This document shows, one piece after another, positions 9,892 through 19,695 of a stretch of 64,000 nt of DNA. The DNA is from Saccharophagus sp. K07. GTDB lineage: Bacteria > Pseudomonadota > Gammaproteobacteria > Pseudomonadales > Cellvibrionaceae. Location of the stretch: the NCBI RefSeq assembly GCF_014336955.1, contig NZ_QRAI01000005.1, positions 298,141 to 362,140 of the forward strand, read 5' to 3'. Position 1 is the first letter of the stretch. Each line of letters opens with the position of its first letter. Made by a program: the position numbers and the translations under genes. The notes beneath the pieces were generated by a model. The model worked only from the letters and a program-made list of their open reading frames with translations, had not been told where the DNA came from and did not search any database.

Positions 9892-10339
9892 TGCATTATG
9901 GCTTATAGGATCGGCAATCATCCTGGTGCTTGCGGGGATTGCGATTTATTTGCATTGGAAGCTTTATAAATTAAGAAAATTAAACAAACAGAAACAGGAA
10001 GAGGCGGACCGGCAGTATCAACAGGCTCGCATCCAGATTAATCAAAGTATTCAGATTATTTGCCGGGCGATGTTGGACGGTCAGGTGCGTTATGCAGAAG
10101 CCAGTTTGCGTATCTCGCGTCTTATGGATCAATTATCCGTAGATGGAGCACCGCGAGAGGAATTTGTCGCTTTTGATAAGCTTGCCCAGTCCATTGCTCA
10201 TATCCCGATTCTGGATGAATGGAAACAGCTACCGAAAAAGCAGAGAAGGGAGTATGAGCAACATATTGAACGGCAGGAGGAAGAGCTGGGCGATTTTGTG
10301 CGCGATGCAGCACAACGTCTTATAGGGCGAACGTTCTGA
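9884..10339 (+). CDS. DUF2489 family membrane-anchored protein
   Basis: 151 aa with one N-terminal TM helix (ALWLIGSAIILVLAGIAIYL) followed by a basic stretch and a mostly helical cytosolic region with conserved-looking LDGQVRYAEASLRISRLMD. I recognise it as the DUF2489 family common in Pseudomonas relatives; no function is known to me. It starts inside the rmuC stop region (8-nt overlap), indicating translational coupling, and converges with trmA 17 nt downstream. Confidence 0.75.
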   Translation: MINALWLIGSAIILVLAGIAIYLHWKLYKLRKLNKQKQEEADRQYQQARIQINQSIQIICRAMLDGQVRYAEASLRISRLMDQLSVDGAPREEFVAFDKLAQSIAHIPILDEWKQLPKKQRREYEQHIERQEEELGDFVRDAAQRLIGRTF

Positions 10340-10356
10340 TACATCGCGCTAGGTCT

Positions 10357-11439
10357 TCAGATCTTGCGCAATATAACTCCGCATTCGCGATGTTCCGTGT
10401 AGGGGAACTGATCAAACAAAGCCATTTTGACAACACAATGGCTTTGTTCCAGGGTTTTCAGGTTGTCTTTCAGCGTGTTGGGATTACAGGAAATATAAAT
10501 AATATTGTCAAAGCGCTGAATAAATTGATTGGTTAAAGGATCGAGTCCCGCTCTAGGTGGATCGACAAAAACCGTTGTGAACTGGTAGTCGCTTAAGGTC
10601 ACATGCTTTAACCGTTCAAAGGCACGCACACCATTAAGTGCATTGCACAATTCTTCGCTGGATAAGCGCGCGAAAGCGATATTGTCAATCTGGTTTTGCT
10701 CGCAATTGAGCAGCGCCGATTGAATGCCGGATTTGGCTACTTCCGTTGCCAGTACCTTGTTGAAATTGCGAGATAAAGGCAAAGTGAAATTGCCATTGCC
10801 GCAATATAGCTCCAACAAATCTCCGGCAAAATTGCGACTATTTTCCACCGCCCAATTGAGCATATGCTGGCAAACTGGGCCATTGGGCTGGGTGAACGAA
10901 CCTTCCAGCTGTTGATAGCGGTATTCTCTACCTGCGACAACAAACTTTTCCGTGACAAAGTCCTGCGTCACTATGACTTTTTGATTGCGACTGCGACCGA
11001 CGACGTGAATGGACAAGGTTTTTGCTAGTTCTTCGGCTTCTTTTGTCCACGGATCATCCAGCGATTTGTGGTAAATCAGGGTAACCAACACCTCGCCACT
11101 CATGGTGGTCAAAAATTCGATCTGGTAGAGCCGGCGGCGCAATAGCTCGTTGCCGCTGAGTTGTTGTGCTAATTTCGGCATTATCTCCTGCATAGCGGGA
11201 GACCCAGCGGGAAATTGGCCGACCTTGTATGCCAAGCGGCTGCCTGGTTGATACATGGCATAGTGGACGCCATCATCCTCTTGCCACGCTCTGAATTCCG
11301 CGCGCATACGATAGCTATTGACGGGTGAGCGAAAAACTTCGATTTCTTTCACTCCAAATTCCGCAAACTCAGTCAATGTTTGCTGATATTTTTCTAGCAG
11401 CTGAGATTCGTATTCACCCGAAAGGATTTGATTCGTCAT
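10357..11439 (-). CDS. trmA: tRNA (uracil(54)-C5)-methyltransferase
   Basis: 360 aa. SAM-dependent enzyme that makes ribothymidine at position 54 of tRNA. The SAM-binding segment reads LLELYCGNGNFTLPL, the family motif is VFVDPPRAGLDP, the catalytic nucleophile Cys lies in IIYISCNPNTL, and the terminal HRECG with its general-base Glu is present. The iron-sulfur cluster cysteines of the RumA relatives are absent at the N-terminus, which supports TrmA. ATG at 11439. It has no close co-directional partner. Confidence 0.95.
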   Translation of the reverse strand: MTNQILSGEYESQLLEKYQQTLTEFAEFGVKEIEVFRSPVNSYRMRAEFRAWQEDDGVHYAMYQPGSRLAYKVGQFPAGSPAMQEIMPKLAQQLSGNELLRRRLYQIEFLTTMSGEVLVTLIYHKSLDDPWTKEAEELAKTLSIHVVGRSRNQKVIVTQDFVTEKFVVAGREYRYQQLEGSFTQPNGPVCQHMLNWAVENSRNFAGDLLELYCGNGNFTLPLSRNFNKVLATEVAKSGIQSALLNCEQNQIDNIAFARLSSEELCNALNGVRAFERLKHVTLSDYQFTTVFVDPPRAGLDPLTNQFIQRFDNIIYISCNPNTLKDNLKTLEQSHCVVKMALFDQFPYTEHRECGVILRKI

Positions 11440-11484
11440 GATAATGTCAGTGGTGCTTGATTAGAGTGGGTTGGCGGCGACTGA

Positions 11485-12027
11485 TTATTCGCCGACAGGT
11501 TTTTTGGCGAGTTTGCGCTGCAATGTTCTGCGGTGCATTTTGAGCTGGCGAGCGGTGGCCGAAATATTGCCCGCATTGTCGGCCAGTGCTTTTTGAATGT
11601 GCTCCCATTCGATTCTGCGCAGTGGAACTACGTGGGCCGTATCAGCTTCGTCCGCACATGTCGGAGCATCGTTCTCAAATGCCTGCAAAATCTGGTCGAT
11701 GGTTGCAGGTTTACTTAAATAATTGGTTGCACCCAATTTGATGGTTTGTACTGCGGTTGCGATGCTGGCATAAGCGGTGAGCACAACAATTTTTATATCC
11801 GGATTTTTGTCCAGCAGCAATCCGATCAGCTCCAGTGAGGAGCCGTCTTCCAATTTGAGATCCAGCAAAGCCCAGGTGAATTCCTGTAACTGCGAGCCGC
11901 TTCGCGCCGCGCTGATGGATTCGTAATGTACTACGTCAAAGCCGCGTCGGGTCAGGGCGCGCGTGGTGACTGATGCCAGAGTTGCATCGTCTTCGACATA
12001 CAAAATTCGAATCGCAGTATTGCTCAT
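11485..12027 (-). CDS. RegA/PrrA/RoxR-type response regulator
   Basis: 180 aa. Receiver domain at about 7-120 with the phospho-acceptor Asp in ALLDLKLEDGS and the conserved Lys in YLSKPATID, followed by a short linker and a Fis-type helix-turn-helix (NISATARQLKMHRRTLQRKL). This two-domain layout without an AAA module is the RegA/PrrA/ActR/RoxR pattern; these regulators control redox-responsive genes such as oxidases. The start ATG overlaps the kinase stop (ATGA), so the pair is translationally coupled. Confidence 0.88.
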   Translation of the reverse strand: MSNTAIRILYVEDDATLASVTTRALTRRGFDVVHYESISAARSGSQLQEFTWALLDLKLEDGSSLELIGLLLDKNPDIKIVVLTAYASIATAVQTIKLGATNYLSKPATIDQILQAFENDAPTCADEADTAHVVPLRRIEWEHIQKALADNAGNISATARQLKMHRRTLQRKLAKKPVGE

Positions 12028-13355
12028 GACAAATGTGGTTGTTGTGACAGTGGCAGTTTCACCTGAACATGGGTTTGCGGTACCTGTTTAGGGGCCGCAG
12101 TATCCAGGTCAACCACGTGAATTGCAACCGTTCCCCCCAATCGCTCGATGGTGCTGTTGGCCAAAAGAACACCAATCCCTAGCCCGTCCTTTTTGCTCGA
12201 ATGTTGCGGTTTTCCCCAATCCTTTACTGCCTTCAGCGGCATTCCCGGGCCATCGTCCACAATGGAGATATAGAGAAAATCCCGATCGGTATCGAAATCC
12301 ACCGAAACCCGGTTTTGCGCGGCTTCAATGGCGTTATCAACCAAGTTGATTAATGCATGATGCAGCAGCAAGCTGTGCCGGATACGCTGATGTTGAGTGG
12401 ATTCAGGCAGATTAATGCTGGGATAAAGCGACGGTTTGCTTAAGACATAGTGTTCGCGCAAGGTTGCCGCAAGTTCCGCGACAGATTCTTGCTGATTGGA
12501 ATCATCTTCGTAATCCGCGAGCATGGACAATTTTTTCATGGTGGTGGTGCAGCGCTGGATCTGCGTCAGCATGGTATCTATATCAGTGCGTTTTTCTTCG
12601 GTATCAGCGGAATTGCGCATTTCGCCCAGCAATACGGCCAGGGTAGAGAGTGGTGTGCCGAGTGCGTGAACGGTGGAGGCTGCAAGGGTGCCGATGCCGA
12701 TAAGCTGCTCGTTTTTGAGTGTTTCTTCGCGAATCTTCCCCAGTTGCTGTTGTTGCTCGCGCAGCGCATTAGCCAATTTGGAAATGAAATAACAGGTCAC
12801 CAGAGAGCTGCCAAAAAAATTCACCCACATGCCGAGCAAATGGAATTGGTATTGATCTGACATGTGGTGAAAATGTTCGTTGATGTCGAGATATAAAAAT
12901 AAGGAATAGACACACACGCCCACTGCGGCAAAAAGCCACGCAATTTTGCCGCTCAGCACTGTGGCGGCAACCGCGATCAGTACCAGAAAATAATAAATAA
13001 AAGGATTTTCTGAGCGACCGGAGAGAAACACTACTAATGCCAGACAACACCCGTCGATGATCAGTTCGCGCAGAATTGCGCGCTGTTCTATAAGGTGATG
13101 GCGCGCGCTAGGAATTGCCCTGGATTCAAATAGTCGGCGTTTGAAGTGGAATAACAGCCAGGCAGACCACACAATTGCGCAACCGACAATCAGCAATATC
13201 GACGAATAATGTACCGGCCATGCGGTTTGTTTATCGAGAATCCACAAAAAGCCGACTAGTGCACCGAACACCAATACGCGCAATTGCAGCAACGTGCGCA
13301 AAATAACGGCGCTATCGCCAAATAAGGCGTTTTCAAAGAAGGAAAAACTGCGCAT
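12024..13355 (-). CDS. RegB/PrrB/RoxS-type redox sensor histidine kinase
   Basis: About 443 aa with six hydrophobic segments in the N-terminal 190 residues, a coiled-coil linker (LANALREQQQQLGKIREE), an H-box HALGTPLSTLAVLL and an ATPase domain with NLVDNAIEAAQ and DDGPGMP. RegB kinases sense the quinone pool through a membrane motif of the form GGxxNPF; here it reads GRSENPF, which supports the call. ATG 13355 shares its A with the TGA stop of the upstream transporter gene (TGATG), so transporter, kinase and regulator form one operon. Confidence 0.86.
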   Translation of the reverse strand: MRSFSFFENALFGDSAVILRTLLQLRVLVFGALVGFLWILDKQTAWPVHYSSILLIVGCAIVWSAWLLFHFKRRLFESRAIPSARHHLIEQRAILRELIIDGCCLALVVFLSGRSENPFIYYFLVLIAVAATVLSGKIAWLFAAVGVCVYSLFLYLDINEHFHHMSDQYQFHLLGMWVNFFGSSLVTCYFISKLANALREQQQQLGKIREETLKNEQLIGIGTLAASTVHALGTPLSTLAVLLGEMRNSADTEEKRTDIDTMLTQIQRCTTTMKKLSMLADYEDDSNQQESVAELAATLREHYVLSKPSLYPSINLPESTQHQRIRHSLLLHHALINLVDNAIEAAQNRVSVDFDTDRDFLYISIVDDGPGMPLKAVKDWGKPQHSSKKDGLGIGVLLANSTIERLGGTVAIHVVDLDTAAPKQVPQTHVQVKLPLSQQPHLS

Positions 13356-15076
13356 CAAGTAGATGATCCGTTATTTAAAGAAATATCCGTCAATGCCTGC
13401 GCAAGGGTTGGATAAAACATCACCTCGCCGGGAATTGACGTTAACTTCGCGCGCTTGAGGGTTTTTAATGGCTGACTTTGTAACTCGCACAGGTAAAGAG
13501 GTGTGTTGCTCTTGTGGCAGTGATCGATCAGTTTGGTCAATGCCGCCAATCCACCTGCATCCAATAAAGTGACATCCTCCAGCTCCAGCACGAGGCCTTT
13601 GGCGTCGGCTACCAAAAAGGCCAGTTCGCTAAACACTCGGTCCGCAGCGGCAAAAAATAAGGGGCCTCTGATTCTGAATACCTTCCACCCCTCGGGTGGT
13701 GTCTTGCTTGCGGTTAAATCTTCAAGACGCGTCAGAGCGGCGATTTCCTTCATAAACAATACCGCCGCCAGCAGTATGCCCGCAGTGATCGCAATCACCA
13801 TATCGAAAAAGATGGTTAGCGCGAGGCAGGTCAGTAAAACCAGAACATCGCTGCGTGGCGCCGCGCGCACAAAATGCGCAGACTTGGGAAATTCACTCAT
13901 ATTCCAGGCGACCACCAACAGCAAAGCCGCCATTCCCGCCATAGGCAGATGCGACAGCGCCGGAGCCAAAGCAACCAGCCCGAGCAATACCACCACTGCA
14001 TGAATCATGGCTGCAACCGGCGTGCGGCCACCTGCACGCAGATTGGCGACCGAGCGGGCGAGGGCGGCAGTGGCAGTGATCCCGCCAAAAAATGGCACGA
14101 TCAAGTTGCCAATTCCCTGACCGAGTAGTTCGCTATTCGCGCTGTGACGCCGACCTGTCATACCGTCCAGGATCACAGCACAGAGAAGGGATTCGATGGC
14201 GCCGAGCATGGCGATGGCAAACGAGGAGGGTAAAAGCTCGACGATCATTGGCCAGCTGATACTGAGCGGCGCGCCGCCTGGCCCCGGTTGTTGCCAAGGC
14301 CAGCTAAAGGTGGGCGGATAAGGCGGAATTCCAGCTTGTAATCCTTCGCTGGACATATAGCTAAAGCGGGTGGCGATAGTATCGACCGGGAAACCGAATT
14401 TTTGCAGCAGCCAGGCACAGAGACTAGCGGCCAGGACTGCGGGTAGATGTGGCGGAATTGGGGTACGCAATTTCGGCCATAAAAACATAACAGTAAGTGT
14501 GAGACCGCCGATAAAGAGTGCAGGCCAAGAAGCGTCTGGAATGTGTTCTGCCAAGATGGCCAGCTTTTCCGTGAAGTGCTCGGGCATGCTGTCGATCGGC
14601 AACCCCGCAAAGTCTTTTATTTGCAGCGTTGCTATGACAACCGCGATGCCGCCGGTAAAGCCAAGCGTTACCGATTCCGGCACATATTCAATAAGTCTCC
14701 CCAGGCGGGCGTAAGCCATGGCAACCATAATTGCCCCGGCCATAAGGGTCGCCAGTAGAAGTCCTCCCAAGCCGTGCTTTTGCACTACCGGGTAGAGAAT
14801 CACCACAAATGCCGCCGTAGGCCCTGAGATGCTTAAGCGGCTCCCGCCAGCAAGTGCGATGATAAAACCGGCAATAATCGATGTGTACAGGCCGTGTTGC
14901 GGCGCTACGCCGCTAGCAATGGCCAATGCCATAGCCAGCGGAATCGCGATAATGCCGACCGTAATGCCGGCCATCAGATCGCGGCTAAAGGATTGGAGTG
15001 AATAGGGAGAGGCTACGCAGGATTCTCTTAATGCATGAGCAAAACGCAAAGAAAACAAATGGGAGCGGTGCGGCAT
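13355..15076 (-). CDS. SulP family anion transporter with STAS domain
   Basis: About 573 aa. Inner-membrane SLC26/SulP carrier, usually for sulfate, bicarbonate or dicarboxylates; the substrate cannot be read from the sequence. Family features include RDLMAGITVGIIAIPLAMA, GLYTSIIAGF and SRLSISGPTAAFVV, about 10-12 membrane segments, and a C-terminal STAS domain (residues ~460-560, LVLELEDVTLLDAGGLAAL). ATG 15076 has GGGA upstream; an in-frame TTG at 15130 is unlikely. First gene of an operon with the redox kinase and regulator. Confidence 0.9.
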   Translation of the reverse strand: MPHRSHLFSLRFAHALRESCVASPYSLQSFSRDLMAGITVGIIAIPLAMALAIASGVAPQHGLYTSIIAGFIIALAGGSRLSISGPTAAFVVILYPVVQKHGLGGLLLATLMAGAIMVAMAYARLGRLIEYVPESVTLGFTGGIAVVIATLQIKDFAGLPIDSMPEHFTEKLAILAEHIPDASWPALFIGGLTLTVMFLWPKLRTPIPPHLPAVLAASLCAWLLQKFGFPVDTIATRFSYMSSEGLQAGIPPYPPTFSWPWQQPGPGGAPLSISWPMIVELLPSSFAIAMLGAIESLLCAVILDGMTGRRHSANSELLGQGIGNLIVPFFGGITATAALARSVANLRAGGRTPVAAMIHAVVVLLGLVALAPALSHLPMAGMAALLLVVAWNMSEFPKSAHFVRAAPRSDVLVLLTCLALTIFFDMVIAITAGILLAAVLFMKEIAALTRLEDLTASKTPPEGWKVFRIRGPLFFAAADRVFSELAFLVADAKGLVLELEDVTLLDAGGLAALTKLIDHCHKSNTPLYLCELQSQPLKTLKRAKLTSIPGEVMFYPTLAQALTDISLNNGSST

Positions 15077-15236
15077 AGTTTTTAGTCCCGTCGACAAACT
15101 ACAAACGTGCGAATTGAAACCGTCATTCAAAAAACACCTGCATTTTTTTGCGAAGGCTTCTAATAAAGTTAGCAGGTGGAAAACTGTCGGGCGCAGATTG
15201 TATATCGCGACGCCGCTTTTCGCTCGGGTGGAATAC

Positions 15237-16265
15237 TTAATGTCGTTTTAAAGCCCGCATCAATTCGTCGCGCGACATTTGGCTGCGGCCGGGGATATGC
15301 AATTCCTTGGCAAGCTCATAGAGTTCCGCTCGGCTCGCGTTTTGATCTATATCAAGTTCAGGTTTATTTTTTTCGCTTGATGATTTTTTAGGCGCAGATT
15401 TGGTTGCTTTTGTTGATTTTGCTCGACTGGATTTAGGCGATTCAGCTTTTCTCTCGGTCTTGCCCTCCAGACTGCGTTTCAACACCTGTATAAGGTCGAT
15501 CACCTGGGCGGTTTCCTGTGTAGGCAGGTTAGCTGGATGCACCACGTCTTCCCCTTCGTCCAGTTTTTTCTCGACCAGCTCCTGCAGGCGTTGAGCTGTA
15601 TCGTCAGCCAGCTCTTCCGGACTAAAAGTCTTGGTGGAGAGCTGGTCCACCTGTTTTTTCAGTCGTGCTACCAGGGTTTTATCGGCAGTCGCGGGAGAGG
15701 GTAAGCCTATGTCTTCGGGAGAGCGGATTTCGTCGTGAAAGCGCAAGGTTTCCGCGCGCAAAATGCCGCCCTCGGAAATAATCGCAATCAAATATTCTTT
15801 GTCGCGCATAACGAAGGTGGCAATTCCCGCTCTTCCCATATTGGCCATGGAAGCGGCCAATAATCGATAGGCTTTTTGCGCGCCTTCATCCGGCACCAGG
15901 AAATAGGCTTTATCAAAATACAGCGGATCTATAGATTCCAAAGGGACAAATTGCGTGAGATTGATTTCGCGGGATTTTTCCGGTTCGAGTGCTTCCAATT
16001 CCTCATCTCGAATTTCCACAAAAGTATCTTTGCTGACTTCGTAACCACGCACCAAATCGTCAGGTTCCAGGGGCTCGTCGTCTTTGGAGCAAAAATAGCG
16101 GCGGGAAAGTGGCGTGCCGTCACTATCCAACATACGCAGTGAAACCGCATTGCGCTTGCTGGCCATATAAAGATTGACTGGCAAGCTCAACAGGCCAAAC
16201 GCGACTGTGCCGGACCAAAAGGAACGGGTGCCGCCGGATTCTTCTTCGTCAATGTCGTCGGGCAT
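15237..16265 (-). CDS. ku: Ku protein, long form with C-terminal SAP-like tail
   Basis: 342 aa. Bacterial Ku binds DNA double-strand ends and recruits LigD in non-homologous end joining. The core starts at RSFWSGTVAFGLLSLPVNLY and runs to about residue 260. A Lys/Ser-rich linker (PKSSRAKSTKATKSAPKKSS) then leads to a compact C-terminal motif, RAELYELAKELHIPGRSQMS, that resembles a SAP/Rho-N helix-extension-helix DNA-binding fold. An acidic N-terminal extension (PDDIDEEESGG) is unusual. AGGAG lies 8 nt before the ATG. Overlaps the upstream Ku gene by 17 nt. Confidence 0.93.
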   Translation of the reverse strand: MPDDIDEEESGGTRSFWSGTVAFGLLSLPVNLYMASKRNAVSLRMLDSDGTPLSRRYFCSKDDEPLEPDDLVRGYEVSKDTFVEIRDEELEALEPEKSREINLTQFVPLESIDPLYFDKAYFLVPDEGAQKAYRLLAASMANMGRAGIATFVMRDKEYLIAIISEGGILRAETLRFHDEIRSPEDIGLPSPATADKTLVARLKKQVDQLSTKTFSPEELADDTAQRLQELVEKKLDEGEDVVHPANLPTQETAQVIDLIQVLKRSLEGKTERKAESPKSSRAKSTKATKSAPKKSSSEKNKPELDIDQNASRAELYELAKELHIPGRSQMSRDELMRALKRH

Positions 16266-17037
16266 GTTGTTTCTCCTGAATGCTGGCTTGCAGCAGTTTG
16301 CTGAGATCCTGCGGCGGCGCTTTGCGGGTTTTGTGCAGGTGCGTCACTTTGTTTTTACCGCCTTTTGCTTTGGCTTCCACCAAGGCTTCAACCCGTTCAC
16401 GGTATTCGTCGTGATATTGCTCGGGAGTAAAGTCGGCGGCGAGCATTTGAATTAATTGTCGAGCCATGGCCACTTCGCGTTCATTGGGTTCAGAGCCTTT
16501 TGGGGGGCGAATACTGCTGATGGCAACCACTTCGTCTGCGCTGCGCAGAGCAATTAAAATCGGATAACCCTCATGCAGACGCAATGCGCCGACATAGGAT
16601 TTATTGCGCATGACCCAATGCGCCAAACCTTCCTTGCCCGACTCTTCCAGCACTTTAATTAAAGCGGCGTATTTCGCATCAGAACCATCTGGTCCGAGGT
16701 AATAAGGGCGGCGATAGAAGCGTCGATCAATGGCGCCTAGGGGAAGAAAATGCATCAGCTGAATTTCCCGCGAAGGTTCTGGCTGCAGCGAAGCAAGTTC
16801 ATCTTCTTCCAGAATAACCACATCACCGTCTGAGGAAATAACACCGCGTTTGACCAATTCTTTGGGCACCACTTCCTCTGTCTCCGGATTCACCATGGCT
16901 TGTTTAACCGGGACATCATCTTTCGCGTGTAGAAGGCGGAAATGCACGTCGCGATCCTGTAAAGCAGCGTATAGCTTTACCGGAATCTGTTCCGATCCAA
17001 TGGTAAGAGAGGCTTTCCACATGGCTCTCGCTGGCAT
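16249..17037 (-). CDS. ku: Ku protein, short form
   Basis: 262 aa, the usual minimal bacterial Ku size. Starts MPARAMWKASLTIGSEQIPV, followed by the beta-barrel ring core (VHFRLLHAKDDVPVKQAMV and LMHFLPLGAIDRRFYRRPYY) and ends in a short basic tail (KTRKAPPQDLSKLL). It is clearly diverged from the adjacent long Ku: the two share the fold but few identical residues. ATG 17037 has GAGGAA upstream. It sits 30 nt after ligD in the same direction. Confidence 0.93.
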   Translation of the reverse strand: MPARAMWKASLTIGSEQIPVKLYAALQDRDVHFRLLHAKDDVPVKQAMVNPETEEVVPKELVKRGVISSDGDVVILEEDELASLQPEPSREIQLMHFLPLGAIDRRFYRRPYYLGPDGSDAKYAALIKVLEESGKEGLAHWVMRNKSYVGALRLHEGYPILIALRSADEVVAISSIRPPKGSEPNEREVAMARQLIQMLAADFTPEQYHDEYRERVEALVEAKAKGGKNKVTHLHKTRKAPPQDLSKLLQASIQEKQHARRH

Positions 17038-17067
17038 AGCTAATTCCTCAATTGACTCCCCATTGCA

Positions 17068-19695
17068 TTAATTGAAGTCACTGTCTTTCACTCCGAGTTT
17101 TTCCAACAATTTGCGCGTCAAGGGTTTGCGCGCTTTATCGAAATCCTGCCAGGGATCTTTTTTTAAGGCGCTGAGTCGGCGCTGGAGATTTTCAACCGTA
17201 AAACGGTTTGGTGTCAGTCCATCATTGACCTCATCCCAACTGACCGGCACAGCGACCGGCGCGCCGGGTTTGGCGCGTGTTGAATAGGACGATATAGCCG
17301 TAGCGCTGCGGCCATTGCGTAAATAATCAATAAAGGTGCGCCCGCGACGTTTGCTTTTGGCCATATTGGCGGTAAGACGGGTTTTATCGTCGGCAGCGGC
17401 TTGCGTCGCTATGGTCTTGCAAAAAGCTTTAACTGCCGGCCAATCCAGTTTGGGTTGTAGTGGCACAACTAAATGCAACCCTTTTCCGCCTGTAACCCGC
17501 GGAAAACTCACTAATCCAACATCTTCCAAGCGCTCGCGCAATTCATGGGCGACACGGAAAATTTCGTGCATCGGAATATTGGGTGCTGGATCCAAATCGA
17601 AGACCAATTGATCCGGCTTTTCTACATTGTGGATAGTGCTCCCCCAAACGTGCAGTTCCAGCGCGCCAGCCTGAACCAGGCCAATCAGGTGGGGCAGGGT
17701 TTTGACATAAAAATAGGGTTTTGTACCTTCTTTCTCGGCAATTTCAATCAGCGATATCTCTTTAGAAATCACGGAATGAGGATGTTTCTGGAAAAAACAT
17801 TCGCCGGTTTGTCCGCTGGGGCAGCGTACCAGAGACAATGGGCGCTCGATAATCAATGGCAAAATCCAGTCGGCAATATCTTCGTAAAATTGTGCCAACT
17901 GCAGTTTGGTAATGCCTTCGTCAGGGAAAAAGATGCGATCTGGATTGGTCAAAGAGACTCCCGCAACTTCAGCCTGATTGCGGATATTTTTAATAGCACC
18001 TTTGGTTTTTGCTGCCGTATTTTTCACGACAGTTTTTTTGCGCGTTTCAGTGGCGGAAGATTTCAAAGCAGCCTCCGGTAGGATGATATCGCTGGGATTT
18101 TTATCTTCGCGCAGACCGCGAAAACTCGAATGACGTAATACTCCATCTCGTGTCCATTCGCTAAATTCGACTTCCGCAATCATCTCCGGCTTAACCCAAC
18201 GGATGCCTTTCTCATCCAAGGGATAAACATCCAGTGGACACTCCGGAATTTCCAGCTCGCGCAGGCGTTCATAAATGGATTGCATCATTTTATTGCTAAA
18301 ACCTGTGCCCACTCGGCCCGCGTAGGTCAATTTATCTTTATGCCAAGCGGCTAATAAAAGTGAGCCAAAGCCCTTGCGGGAGCCGTTGGGTCGGGTGAAA
18401 CCGCACACCAACAACTCTTCATCATTGGAGCATTTGGTTTTTAGCCAGATATTTCCTCTACCGCTTTGATAAGTGCTATCACTTTTTTTGGAAACCACAC
18501 CCTCCAGTCCCAAAACACAGGCCTGCTGAAGAAAATCTGGTCCATGGCCGAAAATATGATCTGTGTAGCGGATCTGTGAGGTGTCTGCAAAATCCGAAGC
18601 ATCTAATACGTCTTTGAGAATGGCTTTGCGCTGCGTCAGTGGAAGCTTTGTCAGGTCGTGGCCATCGAGATACAAAATGTCGAACACCTGGTAGACCACG
18701 CCGCGCGTATCGTTTGCCGACAAAGCTTCTTGCAATCCCCTGAAGCTGCTGGTGCCATTGTCGGATAGGGAAACAATTTCTCCATCGAGCACAATTTCCT
18801 TTGCGGCAAGACCATGCAGCAAACGAGCAATTTCACCGAATCGGCTTGTCCAGTTGTGGTTATTGCGGCTGATCAATTGAATTTTGCCGTGCTGCAATTT
18901 CGTTAGAATTCGATAGCCGTCGAACTTGATTTCATGAATCCAATTTTCGTCCGACGGTGTTTCTTTGGCCAAGCTTGCCAGAGCGGGAGATAATTTTTCG
19001 GGGAAAGGCGATTTTTTGGCTCCCTTGGTTTCGGCCAAATTCCATTGGGATTTGCGTTTGGTTTTTGTGGTTTTCTTGTTTGTTTCCGCTTGTACAAGCC
19101 CTTCTGATGTCCAGCGCGCGCTATTGCCGTCGGCCGCAATTTGCTCCATGGTGCGACCGGACGCGACGCTCAAGTCCGTCAATTGATTTTGTTCTTCCAG
19201 CGCGTCGTGGCGTTTGATGAGCAGCCACTGATTATCGTTTTTTTTATTTTTGCTGCTGCCGTGAACCAGCGTCCAGGCGCCGCGTAATTTTTCCCCTGAG
19301 AGAACAAAATCAATGCGGTCGGGCGATTCCGGATGTTTGGTTTCCAACGGAGCCCAGCGCCCTCTGTCCCACAGCATCACGGTTCCGCCACCGTATTCTT
19401 TCGCCGGAATAACCCCCTCAAAATTGCCGTATTCCAACGGATGGTCTTCCACTTTCACCGCCAGGCGTTTTTCTCCCGGCACGAGGCTTGGGCCTTTAGG
19501 AACCGCCCAACTGACGAGCACGCCGTTTTGTTCGAGGCGCAGGTCGTAGTGCAGGTGACTGGCCGCATGTTTGTGAATAACAAAGGTTCCGCCCTTTGTA
19601 GAATCTGCCACTTTCAATGCAGCTTCTATAGTTCCCGGCGGTTCGGATGTACGGGAAAAATTGCGTTTTCGCTGGTAGGTTTCCAGGCTTGCCAT
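17068..19695 (-). CDS. ligD: ATP-dependent DNA ligase LigD (PE-LIG-POL)
   Basis: 875 aa multifunctional NHEJ enzyme. Domains in order: 3'-phosphoesterase (about 35-160, FVIHKHAASHLHYDLRLEQ), ATP-dependent ligase (about 240-545) with adenylated Lys257 in HEIKFDGYRI and the KTKC motif region, and archaeo-eukaryotic primase-type polymerase (about 585-870) with the metal-binding LVFDLDPAPN. This PE-LIG-POL order is that of Pseudomonas, unlike the POL-first mycobacterial order. ATG 19695. First gene of the ligD-ku-ku operon. Confidence 0.95.
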   Translation of the reverse strand: MASLETYQRKRNFSRTSEPPGTIEAALKVADSTKGGTFVIHKHAASHLHYDLRLEQNGVLVSWAVPKGPSLVPGEKRLAVKVEDHPLEYGNFEGVIPAKEYGGGTVMLWDRGRWAPLETKHPESPDRIDFVLSGEKLRGAWTLVHGSSKNKKNDNQWLLIKRHDALEEQNQLTDLSVASGRTMEQIAADGNSARWTSEGLVQAETNKKTTKTKRKSQWNLAETKGAKKSPFPEKLSPALASLAKETPSDENWIHEIKFDGYRILTKLQHGKIQLISRNNHNWTSRFGEIARLLHGLAAKEIVLDGEIVSLSDNGTSSFRGLQEALSANDTRGVVYQVFDILYLDGHDLTKLPLTQRKAILKDVLDASDFADTSQIRYTDHIFGHGPDFLQQACVLGLEGVVSKKSDSTYQSGRGNIWLKTKCSNDEELLVCGFTRPNGSRKGFGSLLLAAWHKDKLTYAGRVGTGFSNKMMQSIYERLRELEIPECPLDVYPLDEKGIRWVKPEMIAEVEFSEWTRDGVLRHSSFRGLREDKNPSDIILPEAALKSSATETRKKTVVKNTAAKTKGAIKNIRNQAEVAGVSLTNPDRIFFPDEGITKLQLAQFYEDIADWILPLIIERPLSLVRCPSGQTGECFFQKHPHSVISKEISLIEIAEKEGTKPYFYVKTLPHLIGLVQAGALELHVWGSTIHNVEKPDQLVFDLDPAPNIPMHEIFRVAHELRERLEDVGLVSFPRVTGGKGLHLVVPLQPKLDWPAVKAFCKTIATQAAADDKTRLTANMAKSKRRGRTFIDYLRNGRSATAISSYSTRAKPGAPVAVPVSWDEVNDGLTPNRFTVENLQRRLSALKKDPWQDFDKARKPLTRKLLEKLGVKDSDFN

